A program made the position numbers and the translations under genes. This document shows positions 33,346-43,293 of a stretch of 64,000 nucleotides of DNA, in pieces. Under the pieces are notes generated by a model, which was not told the DNA's origin, did no database searches, and was given only the letters and a program-made list of their open reading frames with translations. This stretch comes from Aeromicrobium sp. (lineage in GTDB: Bacteria; Actinomycetota; Actinomycetes; Propionibacteriales; Nocardioidaceae): NCBI RefSeq assembly GCF_023146395.1, contig NZ_JAGLCD010000004.1, positions 444,718 through 508,717 on the forward strand. Reading direction: 5' to 3'. The stretch's first letter is position 1. The number at the start of each line of letters is the position of its first letter.

Positions 33346-34319
33346 CAGAACTCCTCGGTTGCGGGCGTGAGCCCATCGTACGCCGCCAGGGCTGAGCGGA
33401 CATGCTCCGTCACGTCAGACCGCACCGTGTCCGGCGCCAGGACCCGGATCGACCCGGCGGCCCGGAGCGCGAGTCGGCGCACCCAGGCCTCGTCACCGGC
33501 CACGAGAGACACCCGCCAGAGGTCGCTGGAGTCGTCGAGGACCTCGGCGTCGTAGTACTCCACGACCCATCGCGCCGCCGGGGTGATCTCGAGCTCGACC
33601 TGCAGGGCGCCCTCGCCGGAGCTGAAGAAGCCGGCGTCGCCGCGGCGGGGCACCACGGTCCGGCTCTCGACCGGCGTGTCGAGCACCTCCGCCCGCTCGA
33701 TCCGGTCCAGGCGGAAGAACCGCTGCCCCTCGGCGGAGTGGCACCAGGCGTCGAGGTACTCGTGGCCCTCGCGCACGAACATCGCGATCGGGTCGACCTG
33801 CCGGGTCGAGACGGCGTCGCGAGACGCCGTCGTGTAGACGATCTCGAGGCGCCGGCCGGCGCCGAGGGCACGGCGCACGGCGCCCAGCACGTCGTGGTCG
33901 ACCGGTTCGACGACGACGGCGACGGACTCGGGGGTCTGGTGGCCGACCGCACCCTGCAGCTTCGACAGCGCCGAGTCGACGACGTCGGCGTGGGCGTGGC
34001 CGGCGGCATCGCGGAGCGCCCGCAGCGCCACGATCAGCGCCGCGGCCTCACCGCCGTTGATCCGCATGGGCCGGGTCATGAAGTCGGCGTTCGAGATGTA
34101 GATGCGGTCGTCGTCCTCGAAGGCGAACAGGTCGATGTCGATGAGCTCGCCGCCGTGCGCGCCGACCCCCGTCATCATGAGCTGCTCGACGTCCTTGCGG
34201 ATCACGCGCGGCTTGACGTTGAACTCCCGGGCGACCTCGTCGACCGACACGCCCTGCTTGCTCCGCAGGTACGGCACCAGGGCCAGACGGCGCTGCACGT
34301 CGCGGGCGGACGGCCTCAT
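33345..34319 (-). CDS. pafC: PafC, WYL-domain transcription activator subunit
   Basis: 324 residues from ATG 34319 (ATGA overlap with the pafB stop); the extra upstream frame lies in pafB. The N-terminal winged-helix reads RRLALVPYLRSKQGVSVDEV, then NVKPRVIRKDVEQL; the WYL domain follows, with a diverged YLDAWCHS motif and FRLDRIERAEVL in the central region and the WCX extension near the end. PafBC is a heterodimeric activator of the LexA-independent DNA-damage response in mycobacteria, despite being named after the proteasome locus. Confidence 0.92.
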   Translation of the reverse strand: MRPSARDVQRRLALVPYLRSKQGVSVDEVAREFNVKPRVIRKDVEQLMMTGVGAHGGELIDIDLFAFEDDDRIYISNADFMTRPMRINGGEAAALIVALRALRDAAGHAHADVVDSALSKLQGAVGHQTPESVAVVVEPVDHDVLGAVRRALGAGRRLEIVYTTASRDAVSTRQVDPIAMFVREGHEYLDAWCHSAEGQRFFRLDRIERAEVLDTPVESRTVVPRRGDAGFFSSGEGALQVELEITPAARWVVEYYDAEVLDDSSDLWRVSLVAGDEAWVRRLALRAAGSIRVLAPDTVRSDVTEHVRSALAAYDGLTPATEEF

Positions 34320-35311
34320 GCGAGCGCCTGCTCGTCGGAGTCGGTGTCGGCGTCGGCGTTGGCCTCCGCGGCAGAGCGCAGCACCTCGATCGCGAGCGAG
34401 CGTGCCTCGGGAGGCTCCACGACGAGCACGTGGGGCGCGAACGAGGCGGCGGCGGCGGCCAGCTCCCACGTCGAGCGGTAGCCGACGACGACCTCGTCGT
34501 GCTCGTCGTCGAGCGGTCGTACCGCCAGTGCGTGACGGCGCAGGGGCAGGGCGCGGTCACGACGGACACGGAGCACGGCCTCCCCCACCGGATCGTTCGT
34601 GGTGAAGGACGCCGCCAGATCACGCACGGAGGCGCCCTCGGGGACCGTGTACGACCCCGCGGGACCGGCCGGTCGGACCTCACCGAGGATGCGCGAGACG
34701 CGGAACATGCGAGGACCCTCACGATCGAGGTCGTGGCCGCCGACGTACCACCGTCCGCGCCACGACAGGACGCCCCACGGCTGCAGGTGGCGCTCCGCCG
34801 GGGCCTCGCCGGTGCGCCCGTAGGTGAAGCGGATCGGTTGGTGCGCCCGGACGGCCTCCCAGACCGCGTCGAAGGCCGGCTCGGCCGCCGGGATCCGCGG
34901 CTGCGCCAACGGCACGGCGCTCGTGTCGATCGCGACTCCTGCGGCCTTGAGCTTGATCAGCGCATCACCCGACTGACCGGCGAGCCCCGCGTGCTCCCAG
35001 ACCTGGGCGGCCAGTCCGATCACGGCGGACTCCTCGGCCGTGAGCTCGAGCTCGGGCAGCTCGGCGGCGTCACGCGGGATGCGGTAGCCCTGCATGTCCT
35101 CGTGGAGCGGGTCGAAGCTGCCGATCTCGAGCGGGATGCCGAGATCGCGCAGCTCGCCCTTGTCGCGTTCGAACATGCGGTTGAAGGCCTCGTCGCCGGA
35201 GTCGCGGTAGTCCTCGATCGCGGCCCGCACCTGGTCTTTGGTCAGGAACTGGCGGGTCGAGAGCAGCAGGAAGATGAGGTTCATCAACCTCTCGGACTTG
35301 CGCTCGGCCAC
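34316..35311 (-). CDS. pafB: PafB, WYL-domain transcription activator subunit
   Basis: 331 residues. HTH start ERLMNLIFLLLSTRQFLTKD, then FNRMFERDKGELRDLGIPL; the WYL domain contains WGVLSWRGRWYVGGHDLDR and FRVSRILGEV. PafB and PafC act together as the PafBC activator of DNA-damage genes; the WYL domain probably senses a nucleic-acid signal. Overlaps pafC by 4 bp, so equal production is likely. It is followed upstream by the FKBP gene and pafA. Confidence 0.92.
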   Translation of the reverse strand: MAERKSERLMNLIFLLLSTRQFLTKDQVRAAIEDYRDSGDEAFNRMFERDKGELRDLGIPLEIGSFDPLHEDMQGYRIPRDAAELPELELTAEESAVIGLAAQVWEHAGLAGQSGDALIKLKAAGVAIDTSAVPLAQPRIPAAEPAFDAVWEAVRAHQPIRFTYGRTGEAPAERHLQPWGVLSWRGRWYVGGHDLDREGPRMFRVSRILGEVRPAGPAGSYTVPEGASVRDLAASFTTNDPVGEAVLRVRRDRALPLRRHALAVRPLDDEHDEVVVGYRSTWELAAAAASFAPHVLVVEPPEARSLAIEVLRSAAEANADADTDSDEQALA

Positions 35312-35323
35312 GAAGTCCCCGGC

Positions 35324-36334
35324 TCAGAGGGTCGCGACGATGTCGACGACGAAGGTCAGCGGAGCGTTCGGCGGGATCGCGCCGCCGGCGCCGCCGCCCT
35401 CGCCGTACGCGCTCTCGGAGGTGCAGGTCAGCACGACCCGCGACCCGACGGTCTGCCCCGTGAGCTCGTTCGTCCAGCACGGGATGACCCCGGTCAGGGA
35501 GAACAGCGAAGGGGCGTCGCGCTCGAAGGAGGAGTCGAACACCTCGCCATCCGGGTAGAGCTGGCCCACGTAGTTGGCGTAGACGTAGTCGTCGGCCTCC
35601 ACTGCGTCACCGTCGCCGGTGATGACCGGGAACACGCCGTCGGCCACCGGCTCGGTGGCGCCGGCACCGTCGAGGCCCGTGACCGAGTCGCCGTCGACGA
35701 TCGGGGACGGCACGCCGGCGGGCAGGTCGGTCTCCTCGCCCTTTGGGGCCGGATCGGCCTTGGTGTCGATCGAGTCCTCGATCTGGAGGTAGAACAGCAG
35801 CACCTGCTCGCGGGTGTACGGCAGCTGATCGGCACCACCTTGAGCCTCGGCCTGGTCGTAGACGTCGGATCCGAAGAAGTCCTCCGCGGTCAGGGCGACC
35901 AGCACGCTGGATCCCACCGTGGTGTCGGCCAACGCGTCGACCAGTCCACCCGGCAGGCCCGGGGCCGACTGCGGCGAGGCGGCCTCGTCGGACGGGGTCA
36001 TCTCGAAGACGACGGACGAGGCCGGCGCCCCCTCGGCCGGCGGCTCGTACGACGACTCGAGCTGCTCGCCGGTCTCGCCGTCGGCGAAGATGTAGTTGGC
36101 GCGGAAGTAGTCGCCCTCGGCCACCTCGCGCCCGTCACCCTCGGTCAGGGTATCGACCTTCGGATCGCCCGGATCGACCTCGACCGGCTCGTCGACGTTG
36201 ATCGTCGGGACCTCGCCTTCGGTCACGCTCACGCCAGCGAGGGAGTCGTCGCCACGGGTGAGCACGATCAGCAGGGCGGCGACGACCGCCATGACCACCA
36301 CGGTGGACAGGGCGAGAACGGTGTTGCGGCGCAC
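35324..36334 (-). CDS. membrane-anchored FKBP-type peptidyl-prolyl isomerase, two domains
   Basis: 336 residues from GTG 36334, chosen for the GAGG ribosome binding site 9 bases upstream. An N-terminal helix (about 6-26) anchors it outside the membrane; there is no lipobox cysteine. The C-terminal FKBP domain is canonical: VYANYVGQLYPDGEVFDSSF, then TGVIPCWTNELTGQTVGSRV and GGAIPPNAPLTFVVDIV. The first domain (about 70-215) keeps the DYFRANYIFADGETGEQLES start but is degenerate. It probably folds exported proteins. Its position between pafA and pafB is conserved in related actinobacteria. Confidence 0.82.
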   Translation of the reverse strand: MRRNTVLALSTVVVMAVVAALLIVLTRGDDSLAGVSVTEGEVPTINVDEPVEVDPGDPKVDTLTEGDGREVAEGDYFRANYIFADGETGEQLESSYEPPAEGAPASSVVFEMTPSDEAASPQSAPGLPGGLVDALADTTVGSSVLVALTAEDFFGSDVYDQAEAQGGADQLPYTREQVLLFYLQIEDSIDTKADPAPKGEETDLPAGVPSPIVDGDSVTGLDGAGATEPVADGVFPVITGDGDAVEADDYVYANYVGQLYPDGEVFDSSFERDAPSLFSLTGVIPCWTNELTGQTVGSRVVLTCTSESAYGEGGGAGGAIPPNAPLTFVVDIVATL

Positions 36335-36428
36335 GGAAGGACCTCGGGTATCAGCGCACGGACGCGCCATCGACGACAGAGCGAGCCCCACCCTAGCCAA
36401 TCACCCCGCACGGCTTGGCCCGCCGCGG

Positions 36429-37790
36429 TCACATGCCGTCGATGAGCCGCTGGACGCGGTCGTCCTCCGACCGGAACGGGTCCTTGCAGAGCACGGTGCG
36501 CTGCGCCTGGTCGTTGAGCTTGAGGTGCACCCAGTCGACCGTGAAGTCGCGGCGGCGCTCCTGGGCCCGCTTGATGAACTCGCCCCGCAGGCGGGCGCGC
36601 GTGGTCTGCGGCGGCACGGACTTGGCCCGGAACACGTCCAGGTCGCGCGTGACCCGCGCGACGGCTCCCTTGCGCTCCAGCAGGTAGTAGAGACCGCGGT
36701 CGCGGCGGATGTCGTGGTACGCCAGGTCGAGCTGGGCCATCCGCGGATCACCCCAGCTCAGGTCGTGGCTCGTGCGGTAGCGCTCGAGCAGCCGCAGCTT
36801 GATGACCCAGTCGATCTCGCGCTCGACGAGCGAGAGGTCCTCGGACTCGACCGCCTTGAGGGTGCGCTCCCACAGGTCGAGCGCCCGGTGCACGACCGGG
36901 TCGTCGATCCCCTGCCGGTCGACGAACTCCGCGGCCTTGCCGAAGTACTCGGCCTGGATCTCCAGCGCCGAGAGCTCACGCCCGTTGGCGAGCTGGACCT
37001 TCTTGCGTCCCGTCATGTCGTGCGAGATCTCGCGGATCGCCCGGATGGGGTTGTCGAGCGTCAGGTCACGCATCGTGACGCCGGCCTCGATCATGCGCAG
37101 CACGAGCTCGGTCGTGGCGACCTTGAGCAGCGTCGTGGTCTCGCTCATGTTGGAGTCGCCGACGATGACGTGCAGCCGGCGGAAGCGCTCCGCGTCGGCG
37201 TGCGGCTCGTCGCGGGTGTTGATGATGGGCCGCGAGCGGGTGGTGGCGCTGGAGACGCCCTCCCAGATGTGCTCGGCCCGCTGGCTGACCGAGAAGATCG
37301 TGCCGCGACTGGTCTGCTGCACCTTGCCGGCCCCGCAGATGATCTGGCGCGACACCAGGAACGGGATCAGGACGTCGGCCATCCGGCTGAACTCACCGCT
37401 GCGGGTGACCAGGTAGTTCTCGTGACAGCCGTAGGAGTTGCCGGCGGAGTCGGTGTTGTTCTTGAACAGGTAGATGTCGCCCTCGATGCCGTCGTCGCTC
37501 AGCCGCTGCTGGGCGTCGAGCATGAGTCCCTCGAGGATGCGCTCGCCGGCCTTGTCGTGCGTCACGAGCTCAGCGACGTCGTCGCACTCGGGCGTGGCGT
37601 ACTCCGGGTGACTGCCGACGTCGAGGTACAGCCGCGAGCCGTTGCGCAGGAAGACGTTGCTGCTGCGGCCCCAGGACACGACCCGGCGGAACAGGTAGCG
37701 CGCGACCTCGTCGGGCGACAGGCGGCGCTGGCCCTTGAACGAGCACGTGACGCCGTACTCGTTCTCGATGCCCATGATGCGCCGGTCCAT
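36429..37790 (-). CDS. pafA: Pup-protein ligase PafA
   Basis: 453 residues. [15 protein letters not shown] holds the ATP/Mg-binding Glu near the N-terminus, and [21 protein letters not shown] contains Asp57, the catalytic aspartate position of the carboxylate-amine ligase fold. [21 protein letters not shown], then [19 protein letters not shown] are highly conserved. There is no Dop-loop insertion, so this is the ligase. PafA uses ATP to join the C-terminal glutamate of Pup to lysines of target proteins. It starts 5 bp after the prcA stop. Confidence 0.97.
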   Translation of the reverse strand: MDRRIMGIENEYGVTCSFKGQRRLSPDEVARYLFRRVVSWGRSSNVFLRNGSRLYLDVGSHPEYATPECDDVAELVTHDKAGERILEGLMLDAQQRLSDDGIEGDIYLFKNNTDSAGNSYGCHENYLVTRSGEFSRMADVLIPFLVSRQIICGAGKVQQTSRGTIFSVSQRAEHIWEGVSSATTRSRPIINTRDEPHADAERFRRLHVIVGDSNMSETTTLLKVATTELVLRMIEAGVTMRDLTLDNPIRAIREISHDMTGRKKVQLANGRELSALEIQAEYFGKAAEFVDRQGIDDPVVHRALDLWERTLKAVESEDLSLVEREIDWVIKLRLLERYRTSHDLSWGDPRMAQLDLAYHDIRRDRGLYYLLERKGAVARVTRDLDVFRAKSVPPQTTRARLRGEFIKRAQERRRDFTVDWVHLKLNDQAQRTVLCKDPFRSEDDRVQRLIDGM

Positions 37791-37795
37791 GTCGA

Positions 37796-38491
37796 CTACT
37801 CCCCGAGCAGCTCGGCCACGACGGCGTCGGGCAGGCGCTTGAACTTGCGCAGCTGGCTGCGGGTGCGGTCGAGCACCGCGACCTCCAGCGAGGTCGCCGG
37901 CACCTCACGCGGCGCCGCGTCGTCGTGGCCGAGGGCCGACTGCGCCAGGCGCAGCGCTGCGCCCAGGTCGAGACCGGCGGTGTAGTGATCGGTGAACCAC
38001 TGCTCGACCGACTCGGTCGTGCCCCCCATGACGGCCCACCCCCGCACGTCGGCGACGGAGCCGTCGTAGGTGAGGCGGTAGATCTGGTCGGCCTCGGGGT
38101 CGGCGCCGAGCTCGGCCACGAACAGCTCGACCTCGTAGGGCTTCTCGCCGCCGGAGGAGAAGATCGTGCCGAGGGTCTGGGCGTAGGCGTTGGCCAGGCT
38201 GCGTCCGGTGACGTCGCGCCGGTCGTAGGAGTAGCCCCGCAGGTCGGCCAGACGGACGCCCGCGATCCGGAGGTTCTCGAACTCGTTGTACCGGCCCACG
38301 GCCGCGAAGCCGATGCGGTCGTAGATCTCGCTGATCTTGTGGAGGGCCTGCGAGGGGTTCTCGGCGACGAACGCGATGCCGTCGGCGTACTGGACCACGG
38401 TGACCGACCGGCCGCGGGCGATGCCCTTGCGGGCGAAGTCGGCCCGGTCCTTCATGAGCTGCTCGGGCGAGACGTAGAACTGCTGCGTCAT
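37796..38491 (-). CDS. prcA: 20S proteasome alpha subunit PrcA
   Basis: 231 residues. The protein begins [20 protein letters not shown], the alpha-ring N-terminal helix, followed by [19 protein letters not shown] and [16 protein letters not shown]. Alpha subunits form the outer rings that gate the chamber and bind the ATPase ring. The gene lies 16 bp after prcB and 5 bp before pafA on the same strand. Confidence 0.97.
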   Translation of the reverse strand: MTQQFYVSPEQLMKDRADFARKGIARGRSVTVVQYADGIAFVAENPSQALHKISEIYDRIGFAAVGRYNEFENLRIAGVRLADLRGYSYDRRDVTGRSLANAYAQTLGTIFSSGGEKPYEVELFVAELGADPEADQIYRLTYDGSVADVRGWAVMGGTTESVEQWFTDHYTAGLDLGAALRLAQSALGHDDAAPREVPATSLEVAVLDRTRSQLRKFKRLPDAVVAELLGE

Positions 38492-38507
38492 GGTGCCGCT
38501 CCCTTCG

Positions 38508-39338
38508 TCAGATCAGCGGCGCGGACGGGCCGTCCGGCGCGGTGAGTCGGGCGGCGACGACCTGGTCGGCGATCGCGGCGGTCTCGTCGTCGGAGTACGC
38601 CCGGAAGCCGTCGGCGGTGATGACCGCGACCATGGGGAAGATACGCCGGGCCAGGTCGGGCCCGCCCGTGGCCGAGTCGTCGTCGGCGGCGTCGTAGAGC
38701 GCCTGCACCGCCGCCGTGACGGTGTCGCGCTCGGAGAGGTCGTCGCGGTAGAGCTTCTTGAGCGATCCGCGGGCGAACAGCGAGCCCGAGCCGACCGAGT
38801 GGAACGTGCGCTCCTCGTTGCGGTTGCCCGTGACGTCGAAGGCGAAGATGCGTCCGACACCCAGGTCGAGGTCGTAGGCCGCGAACAGCGGCACGACGGC
38901 GAGTCCCTGCATCGCCATGCCGAGATTGCCGCGGATCAGCGTGGCGAGGCGGTTGGCCTTGCCCTCGGTGGAGAGCACCGTGCCCTCGATCTTCTCGTAG
39001 TGCTCGAGCTCGACCTGGAACAGGCGGGTCATCTCGACCGCGAGACCGGCAGTTCCGGCGATGCCGACGCACGAGTACTCATCGGTCTGGAAGACCTTCT
39101 GGATGTCGCGCTGCGCGATGACGTTGCCCATCGTGGCGCGACGGTCACCGGCCATGACGACCCCACCGGGGAACGTGGCCGCGACGATCGTGGTGCCGTG
39201 GGTGACCCCGTCGACGGCGCCGGTGTGCTCCGGCGTCCGCTCACGGCCGGCGCCGGGCATCTGGTCAGGGGCGTGCTGGGTGAGGAACTCCGAGAAGGAG
39301 GCCGATCCTGCCGAGCGGAAGGCATCGGGCAGCATCAC
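38508..39338 (-). CDS. prcB: 20S proteasome beta subunit PrcB
   Basis: 276 residues. The propeptide is about 48 residues and is removed at GVTHG|TTIV, exposing Thr49 as the catalytic N-terminal nucleophile; Asp65 and Lys81 fall exactly at the Asp17 and Lys33 positions of the active site. The central [20 protein letters not shown] matches actinobacterial PrcB. It forms the inner proteolytic rings. The ATG overlaps the pup stop by 4 bp (ATGA). Confidence 0.97.
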   Translation of the reverse strand: MMLPDAFRSAGSASFSEFLTQHAPDQMPGAGRERTPEHTGAVDGVTHGTTIVAATFPGGVVMAGDRRATMGNVIAQRDIQKVFQTDEYSCVGIAGTAGLAVEMTRLFQVELEHYEKIEGTVLSTEGKANRLATLIRGNLGMAMQGLAVVPLFAAYDLDLGVGRIFAFDVTGNRNEERTFHSVGSGSLFARGSLKKLYRDDLSERDTVTAAVQALYDAADDDSATGGPDLARRIFPMVAVITADGFRAYSDDETAAIADQVVAARLTAPDGPSAPLI

Positions 39339-39529
39339 TGCCCGCCCTTCTGCACGAAGCTGCGCACGAACTCCTCGGCATTCTCCTCGAGCACGTCGTC
39401 GATCTCGTCGAGGATCGAGTCGACGTCGTCGTCCAGCTTGGCCTTGGCCTCGGTGTCGACCGGGACGTCGTCGACCTGCTGCTCGTCGTCCTTGGCCGGA
39501 CGGTTGCTCCTGTGCTGCTGCTCGGACAT
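39335..39529 (-). CDS. pup: prokaryotic ubiquitin-like protein Pup
   Basis: 64 residues, intrinsically disordered and acidic, ending [11 protein letters not shown]. The C-terminal Gln must be deamidated to Glu by Dop before PafA can use it. The middle region ([20 protein letters not shown]) folds on the ATPase coiled coils. A TAGGGT -10 six bases upstream of ATG 39529 makes it a leaderless first gene of a pup-prcB-prcA-pafA operon. Confidence 0.97.
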   Translation of the reverse strand: MSEQQHRSNRPAKDDEQQVDDVPVDTEAKAKLDDDVDSILDEIDDVLEENAEEFVRSFVQKGGQ

Positions 39530-39535
39530 GTCTTC

Positions 39536-39541
39536 ACCCTA
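39536..39541 (-). promoter_or_regulatory. -10 element TAGGGT of the pup-prcBA operon
   Basis: On the minus strand TAGGGT ends six bases before ATG 39529, implying a leaderless pup transcript separate from dop, which lies 63 bp upstream. Confidence 0.5.
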
Positions 39542-39559
39542 GACCCAGATCGGTTGCAG

Positions 39560-39576
39560 CCGCGTGACGAACGCGG
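39560..39576 (-). terminator. hairpin after dop
   Basis: CCGCGT (39560-39565), a 5-base loop and ACGCGG (39571-39576) lie just downstream of the dop stop on the minus strand. No T-run follows, so termination is only possible. Confidence 0.3.
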
Positions 39577-39592
39577 GGTGTCCGGCCCGCCC

Positions 39593-41101
39593 TCAGTCGC
39601 CGGTCGTCAGCGCCCGGAACAGCTCGGTCGCGGTGGGCCCGGCGTCGAACAGCGCGCCGACGTGCTCCTGCGTCCCCCGCAGCGGCTCGAGCGTGGGCAC
39701 GCGCTGCAGGGAGGCGTACCCCGGCAGGTCGAAGATCACCGAGTCCCACGAGGCGGCGGCGATGTCGCCGGCGAAGTGCTGGAGGCACTTGCCGCGGAAG
39801 TAGGCGCGCGTGTCGGTCGGGGGCGCCTCGACAGCGGCCTCGATCTCGGCCGGATCGACGAGTCGCTGCATCCGTCCGGTGCGCACGAGCTGGTGGAACA
39901 GTCCGCGCTCGGGTCGCACGTCGTGGTACTGCAGGTCGACCAGGTGGAGCTTCGGGTGGTCCCAGTCGAGGCCGTCCCGCTCGCGGTAGCGCTCGAGCAG
40001 CGCGAGCTTCGCGACCCAGTCGAGCTCGGTGGCCAGCTCCATGGGGTCGCGGGCGAGCCGGGTCAGCACGCTCTCCCACCGGTCCAGCACGTCGTGCGTC
40101 TGCGGATCGTCGTCACCCTGCCGCTCGACGAACGCCCGCGAGCGGGTCAGGTACTCCCCCTGCAGGTCCAGGGCCGTCATGGTGCGGCCGTCCGCGAGGG
40201 TCACGGCCGTGCGCAGGGTGGGGTCGTAGGAGATCTGGTGCAGCGCCCGGACCGGGTTCTCCAGGGCCAGGTCGGTGACGGTCTCCCCCGCCTCGACCAG
40301 GGAGAGCACGAGCGAGGCCAGGCCGTGCTTGAGGTAGATCGAGGTCTCGGCGCAGTTGGCGTCGCCGATGATGACGTGCAGGCGGCGGTACTTGCGCGCG
40401 TCCGCGTGCGGCTCGTCGCGGGTGTTGATGATGGGCCGCTTCAGGGTCGTCTCGAGCCCGACCGGCACCTCGAAGTAGTCGGCCCGCTGACTGATCTGGA
40501 AGGCGTGGACGCTGCCGTCCTGCTGCTGGCCCACCCGCCCGGCGCCGCAGACGATCTGTCGGGAGGCGAAGAACGGCGTGAGGTGGGTGACGATCTGCTC
40601 GAACGGCACCGACCGGTTCATGAGGTAGTTCTCGTGCGACCCGTAGGACGCACCCTTGTTGTCGACGTTGTTCTTGTAGAGCACGATCGTGCCGTTGGCC
40701 GGGATGCGTCCGGCGAGCTCGGCGGCCGAGCGCATGACCTCCTCGCCGGCCTTCTCCCAGATCACGACGTCGCGCGGGTTCGTGACCTCGGGACTGGAGT
40801 ACTCCGGGTGGGCGTGGTCGACGTACAGGCGCGCGCCGTTGGTGAGGATGATGTTCGCCAGGCCGAGGTCCTCGTCGGTCAGCTGCGACGGGTCGGCGTC
40901 ACCGCGGCTCAGGTCGAACCCACGGGCGTCCCGCAGGGGGCTCTCCTCCTCGAAGTCCCAGCGTGCCCGGCGGGTCAGGTCGTGCGCTGCCGCGTACGCG
41001 TTGACCACGTGGGTGGAGGTGACCATCGGGTTGGCGTGGGGCTGGCCCTGCACTGCGATGCCGTACTCGACCTCGCTGCCCTGGACCCGGCGGACCGTCA
41101 T
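39593..41101 (-). CDS. dop: Pup deamidase/depupylase Dop
   Basis: 502 residues. Related to PafA but with the 35-40-residue Dop-loop insertion (about residues 42-80) before [24 protein letters not shown], in which Asp95 sits at the known catalytic aspartate position. N-terminal [16 protein letters not shown] carries the ATP-site glutamates. Dop deamidates the C-terminal Gln of Pup and also removes Pup from conjugates. A TAGGGT -10 lies six bases before ATG 41101, so dop has its own promoter. Confidence 0.97.
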   Translation of the reverse strand: MTVRRVQGSEVEYGIAVQGQPHANPMVTSTHVVNAYAAAHDLTRRARWDFEEESPLRDARGFDLSRGDADPSQLTDEDLGLANIILTNGARLYVDHAHPEYSSPEVTNPRDVVIWEKAGEEVMRSAAELAGRIPANGTIVLYKNNVDNKGASYGSHENYLMNRSVPFEQIVTHLTPFFASRQIVCGAGRVGQQQDGSVHAFQISQRADYFEVPVGLETTLKRPIINTRDEPHADARKYRRLHVIIGDANCAETSIYLKHGLASLVLSLVEAGETVTDLALENPVRALHQISYDPTLRTAVTLADGRTMTALDLQGEYLTRSRAFVERQGDDDPQTHDVLDRWESVLTRLARDPMELATELDWVAKLALLERYRERDGLDWDHPKLHLVDLQYHDVRPERGLFHQLVRTGRMQRLVDPAEIEAAVEAPPTDTRAYFRGKCLQHFAGDIAAASWDSVIFDLPGYASLQRVPTLEPLRGTQEHVGALFDAGPTATELFRALTTGD

Positions 41102-41107
41102 GGGCCC

Positions 41108-41113
41108 ACCCTA
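41108..41113 (-). promoter_or_regulatory. -10 element TAGGGT, leaderless start
   Basis: On the minus strand TAGGGT ends six bases before ATG 41101 of dop. Confidence 0.5.
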
Positions 41114-41137
41114 GGGGGCGCACCGCAGGCCCGGGTG

Positions 41138-42067
41138 TCACCCGAGCTGCGTGGCGAGGATGCCGCCGGGGCTGGTGGCCAGGATCTGCTCCAGCGCTCC
41201 TGCGAGATGGGGGTGGCGGAACTCGAATCCGGAGTCACGCAGCACGCCGGGGTCGACCCACCGGCTCTTGAGCACGAGCTCGGCCTCGGTGCGGATGATC
41301 CTCGCTCCTGCCTCGAGCAGCCAGGCCGGGGTCGGCAGACCGTGGGACCGTCCGACCGCTGAACGGGTGGCCGCCATGAGCTCGGCATTGGTCACCGGAT
41401 GGGGCGAGGCGACGTTGACCGGTCCGGACAGGTCGGGCCTGGCGAGAAGGTGCTCGATGGCTCCGAGGACGTCGTCGAGGTGCACCCAGCTGAACACCTG
41501 GCCCCCGTCACCCATGGGGCCGCCCAGACCCAGTCTGGCCAGGTTGATGATCGGGTTCACGGCACCGCCACCGGTGCCCAGCACGATCGACATCCTCAGG
41601 GCGACGCGACGCACGTCGGTCGGGGCGGCGCGCAGCTCGTGCTCCCAGGCCCGGGCGACCTCGACCGAGAAGCCGCTGCCGATCTCGCCCGTCAGCTCGT
41701 CCATGGGGCGATCGCGGGCGTCGCGGTAGATCGTCCCGGTACTGGCGTTGACCCAGAGGGCGGGAGGACGCCTGGTCTCGGACAGGGCCCGCCCGAGCCC
41801 GGCGGTCGTGCCGACACGGGACGAGAAGATGGCGTCGGCATTGCGCTTGGTGTACCGGCAGCTCACCGAGCGCCCCGCCAGGTTCACCAGGAGGTCGGAG
41901 TTCTCGAGCACCGTGCCGAGGCTCGCGGGGTCGGCCCAGCGCGCGTCGTCGGTCGGGGCCCGCCCGATCGTGCGCACGCGGTGGCCCGCTGCGCGCCAGG
42001 TCGCGACCAGGTGGCGACCCACGAAGCCCGAGGCGCCGGCGATGACGATCGTGCGTGCAGCGGTCAC
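41138..42067 (-). CDS. TIGR01777-type NAD-dependent epimerase/dehydratase-like protein
   Basis: 309 residues from GTG 42067, which overlaps the tetR stop by 4 bp (GTGA). The Rossmann start TIVIAGASGFVGRHLVATW, then LVNLAGRSVSCRYTKRNADA and LWVNASTGTIYRD fit the SDR-like TIGR01777 family, with the C-terminal DUF1731-type end VLRDSGFEFRHPHLAGALEQ. Related proteins include yeast-like cell-division-inhibitor SulA homologues of unclear role. Its coupling to the TetR gene suggests coregulation. Confidence 0.82.
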   Translation of the reverse strand: MTAARTIVIAGASGFVGRHLVATWRAAGHRVRTIGRAPTDDARWADPASLGTVLENSDLLVNLAGRSVSCRYTKRNADAIFSSRVGTTAGLGRALSETRRPPALWVNASTGTIYRDARDRPMDELTGEIGSGFSVEVARAWEHELRAAPTDVRRVALRMSIVLGTGGGAVNPIINLARLGLGGPMGDGGQVFSWVHLDDVLGAIEHLLARPDLSGPVNVASPHPVTNAELMAATRSAVGRSHGLPTPAWLLEAGARIIRTEAELVLKSRWVDPGVLRDSGFEFRHPHLAGALEQILATSPGGILATQLG

Positions 42068-42756
42068 GAGACGCTCTCTTTCGTGGCGGGGTCCGCGAGA
42101 TCGGTGGAGAGGCTGTCGAGCAGGATCAGGACCTGATCGGTGAGGCCGCGAGCGACGGGCAGGCGCGACAACGCGATCGCCCGCCCGACCACCGGGCACA
42201 GTCCGTCGACCAACGTGCGAGTGCGACGTTGGTCGAGGCTCGTGTCCGTGACCCAGTGCAGGGTGACGGCAAGGTGGGTGAGCCACAGCAGCTGCGGCAG
42301 CCGGGCGCCGAGTCCTGGCGAGACCTTCGTGCCGGAGCGGTCGACGGCCAGACGCATCAGGCCGAGCGCGCGCTCCCGCGCCGGTGCCGAGTCCGCCGAG
42401 AACGGGCTCGCGCTCGAGGTCGGCTGGACCGCGATGCGCAAGAACGTCTGACCGAAGCCGTGGTAGGGACTCATGACGTCGAGGCCCGCGTGCAGCACGC
42501 TGCGCAGGTTGTCGGCGAGTGGCGCCCCCTCGACCAGCCGAGGCTCGACGACTGCTCGGTGCTCGTCCTGGATGCGGACGTAGAGCTCCTGAACGAGCTC
42601 GTCCTTCCCGGCGAAGTGGTGGTAGGCGTTGCCGATCGAGACACCTGCCTCGGCCGCGATGCGACGCATCGTCGTGGCGTCGAAGCCGTGCTCCCGGAAC
42701 AGACGCAGCGCCGTGTCCGCGAGAAGCTCGCGCGTCTCGGCCGCCGTGCGTGCCAT
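42064..42756 (-). CDS. TetR-family regulator with strong palindromic operator
   Basis: 230 residues. ATG 42756 is preferred over the in-frame GTG at 42762 because AGGAGG lies 5 bases before the ATG and would overlap the GTG. The HTH reads LLADTALRLFREHGFDATTM, then AAEAGVSIGNAYHHFAGKDE. The C-terminal part is a TetR ligand domain. Two copies of TGAACGTGTTCA lie upstream, the first extended to a 26-bp palindrome over the promoter, so it surely represses itself and the overlapping epimerase gene. Confidence 0.88.
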   Translation of the reverse strand: MARTAAETRELLADTALRLFREHGFDATTMRRIAAEAGVSIGNAYHHFAGKDELVQELYVRIQDEHRAVVEPRLVEGAPLADNLRSVLHAGLDVMSPYHGFGQTFLRIAVQPTSSASPFSADSAPARERALGLMRLAVDRSGTKVSPGLGARLPQLLWLTHLAVTLHWVTDTSLDQRRTRTLVDGLCPVVGRAIALSRLPVARGLTDQVLILLDSLSTDLADPATKESVS

Positions 42757-42765
42757 GCCCACCTC

Positions 42766-42818
42766 CTGCAGTTGAACGTGTTCAACTGCAGGCTACACGA
42801 GTCGTCTGAACGTGTTCA
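42766..42818 (-). promoter_or_regulatory. TetR operator pair
   Basis: CTGCAGTTGAAC (42766-42777) and GTTCAACTGCAG (42780-42791) are perfect 12-bp arms around GT; the core TGAACGTGTTCA repeats at 42807-42818, 34 bp away, about three helical turns. The near copy abuts the ribosome binding site of the tetR gene. Confidence 0.75.
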
Positions 42819-42825
42819 ATCCGCG

Positions 42826-43293
42826 CTAGAGCTCCTTGCCGAAGTGCACGGAGTCGCCGTAGGACGCGTAGAAGCCGAACGGCTCGATCGCCTCGTAGCC
42901 GCTGGACCCGTACAGGGCGATGGCCTCGGGCTGGGCCAGTCCGGTCTCGAGCACGAGCCGGTTGACGCCGGCCGCGCGGGCCGTGCGCTCCAGCTCGGCC
43001 AGGATCGCGCGCGCGTGCCCCTGGCGGGCAAAGGCCGGACGCACGTACATCCGCTTGATCTCGGCATCGCTGGCGCCGCGCGGTCCCCCGCGGCGCCAGC
43101 CGCCGGACGCCGCCGGCTCGCCTTCGACGTAGCCCACGAGGTACAGGCCGTCGGGCGCGTCAAACTGCGACGGGTCGATCGGGGAGATGTCGCCGTCTCC
43201 CCCGTACCGCCGGCCGTACTCGGCCTGCACCTCGGCCGTGAGCAGCTGCGCGTCGTCCCCGGCGTAGGAGACGACCTTGATCTCGAGCGTCAC
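42826..43293 (-). CDS. GNAT-family N-acetyltransferase
   Basis: 155 residues from GTG 43293, directly adjacent to the arc stop codon (no gap), so it is translated as the last gene of the arc transcript. The acetyl-CoA loop region reads EIKRMYVRPAFARQGHARAI, the V..(Q)G.G/A motif of the family, with LVLETGLAQPEAIALYGSSG at the next strand. Substrate unknown; many small GNATs acetylate free amino acids or polyamines. Confidence 0.82.
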   Translation of the reverse strand: MTLEIKVVSYAGDDAQLLTAEVQAEYGRRYGGDGDISPIDPSQFDAPDGLYLVGYVEGEPAASGGWRRGGPRGASDAEIKRMYVRPAFARQGHARAILAELERTARAAGVNRLVLETGLAQPEAIALYGSSGYEAIEPFGFYASYGDSVHFGKEL

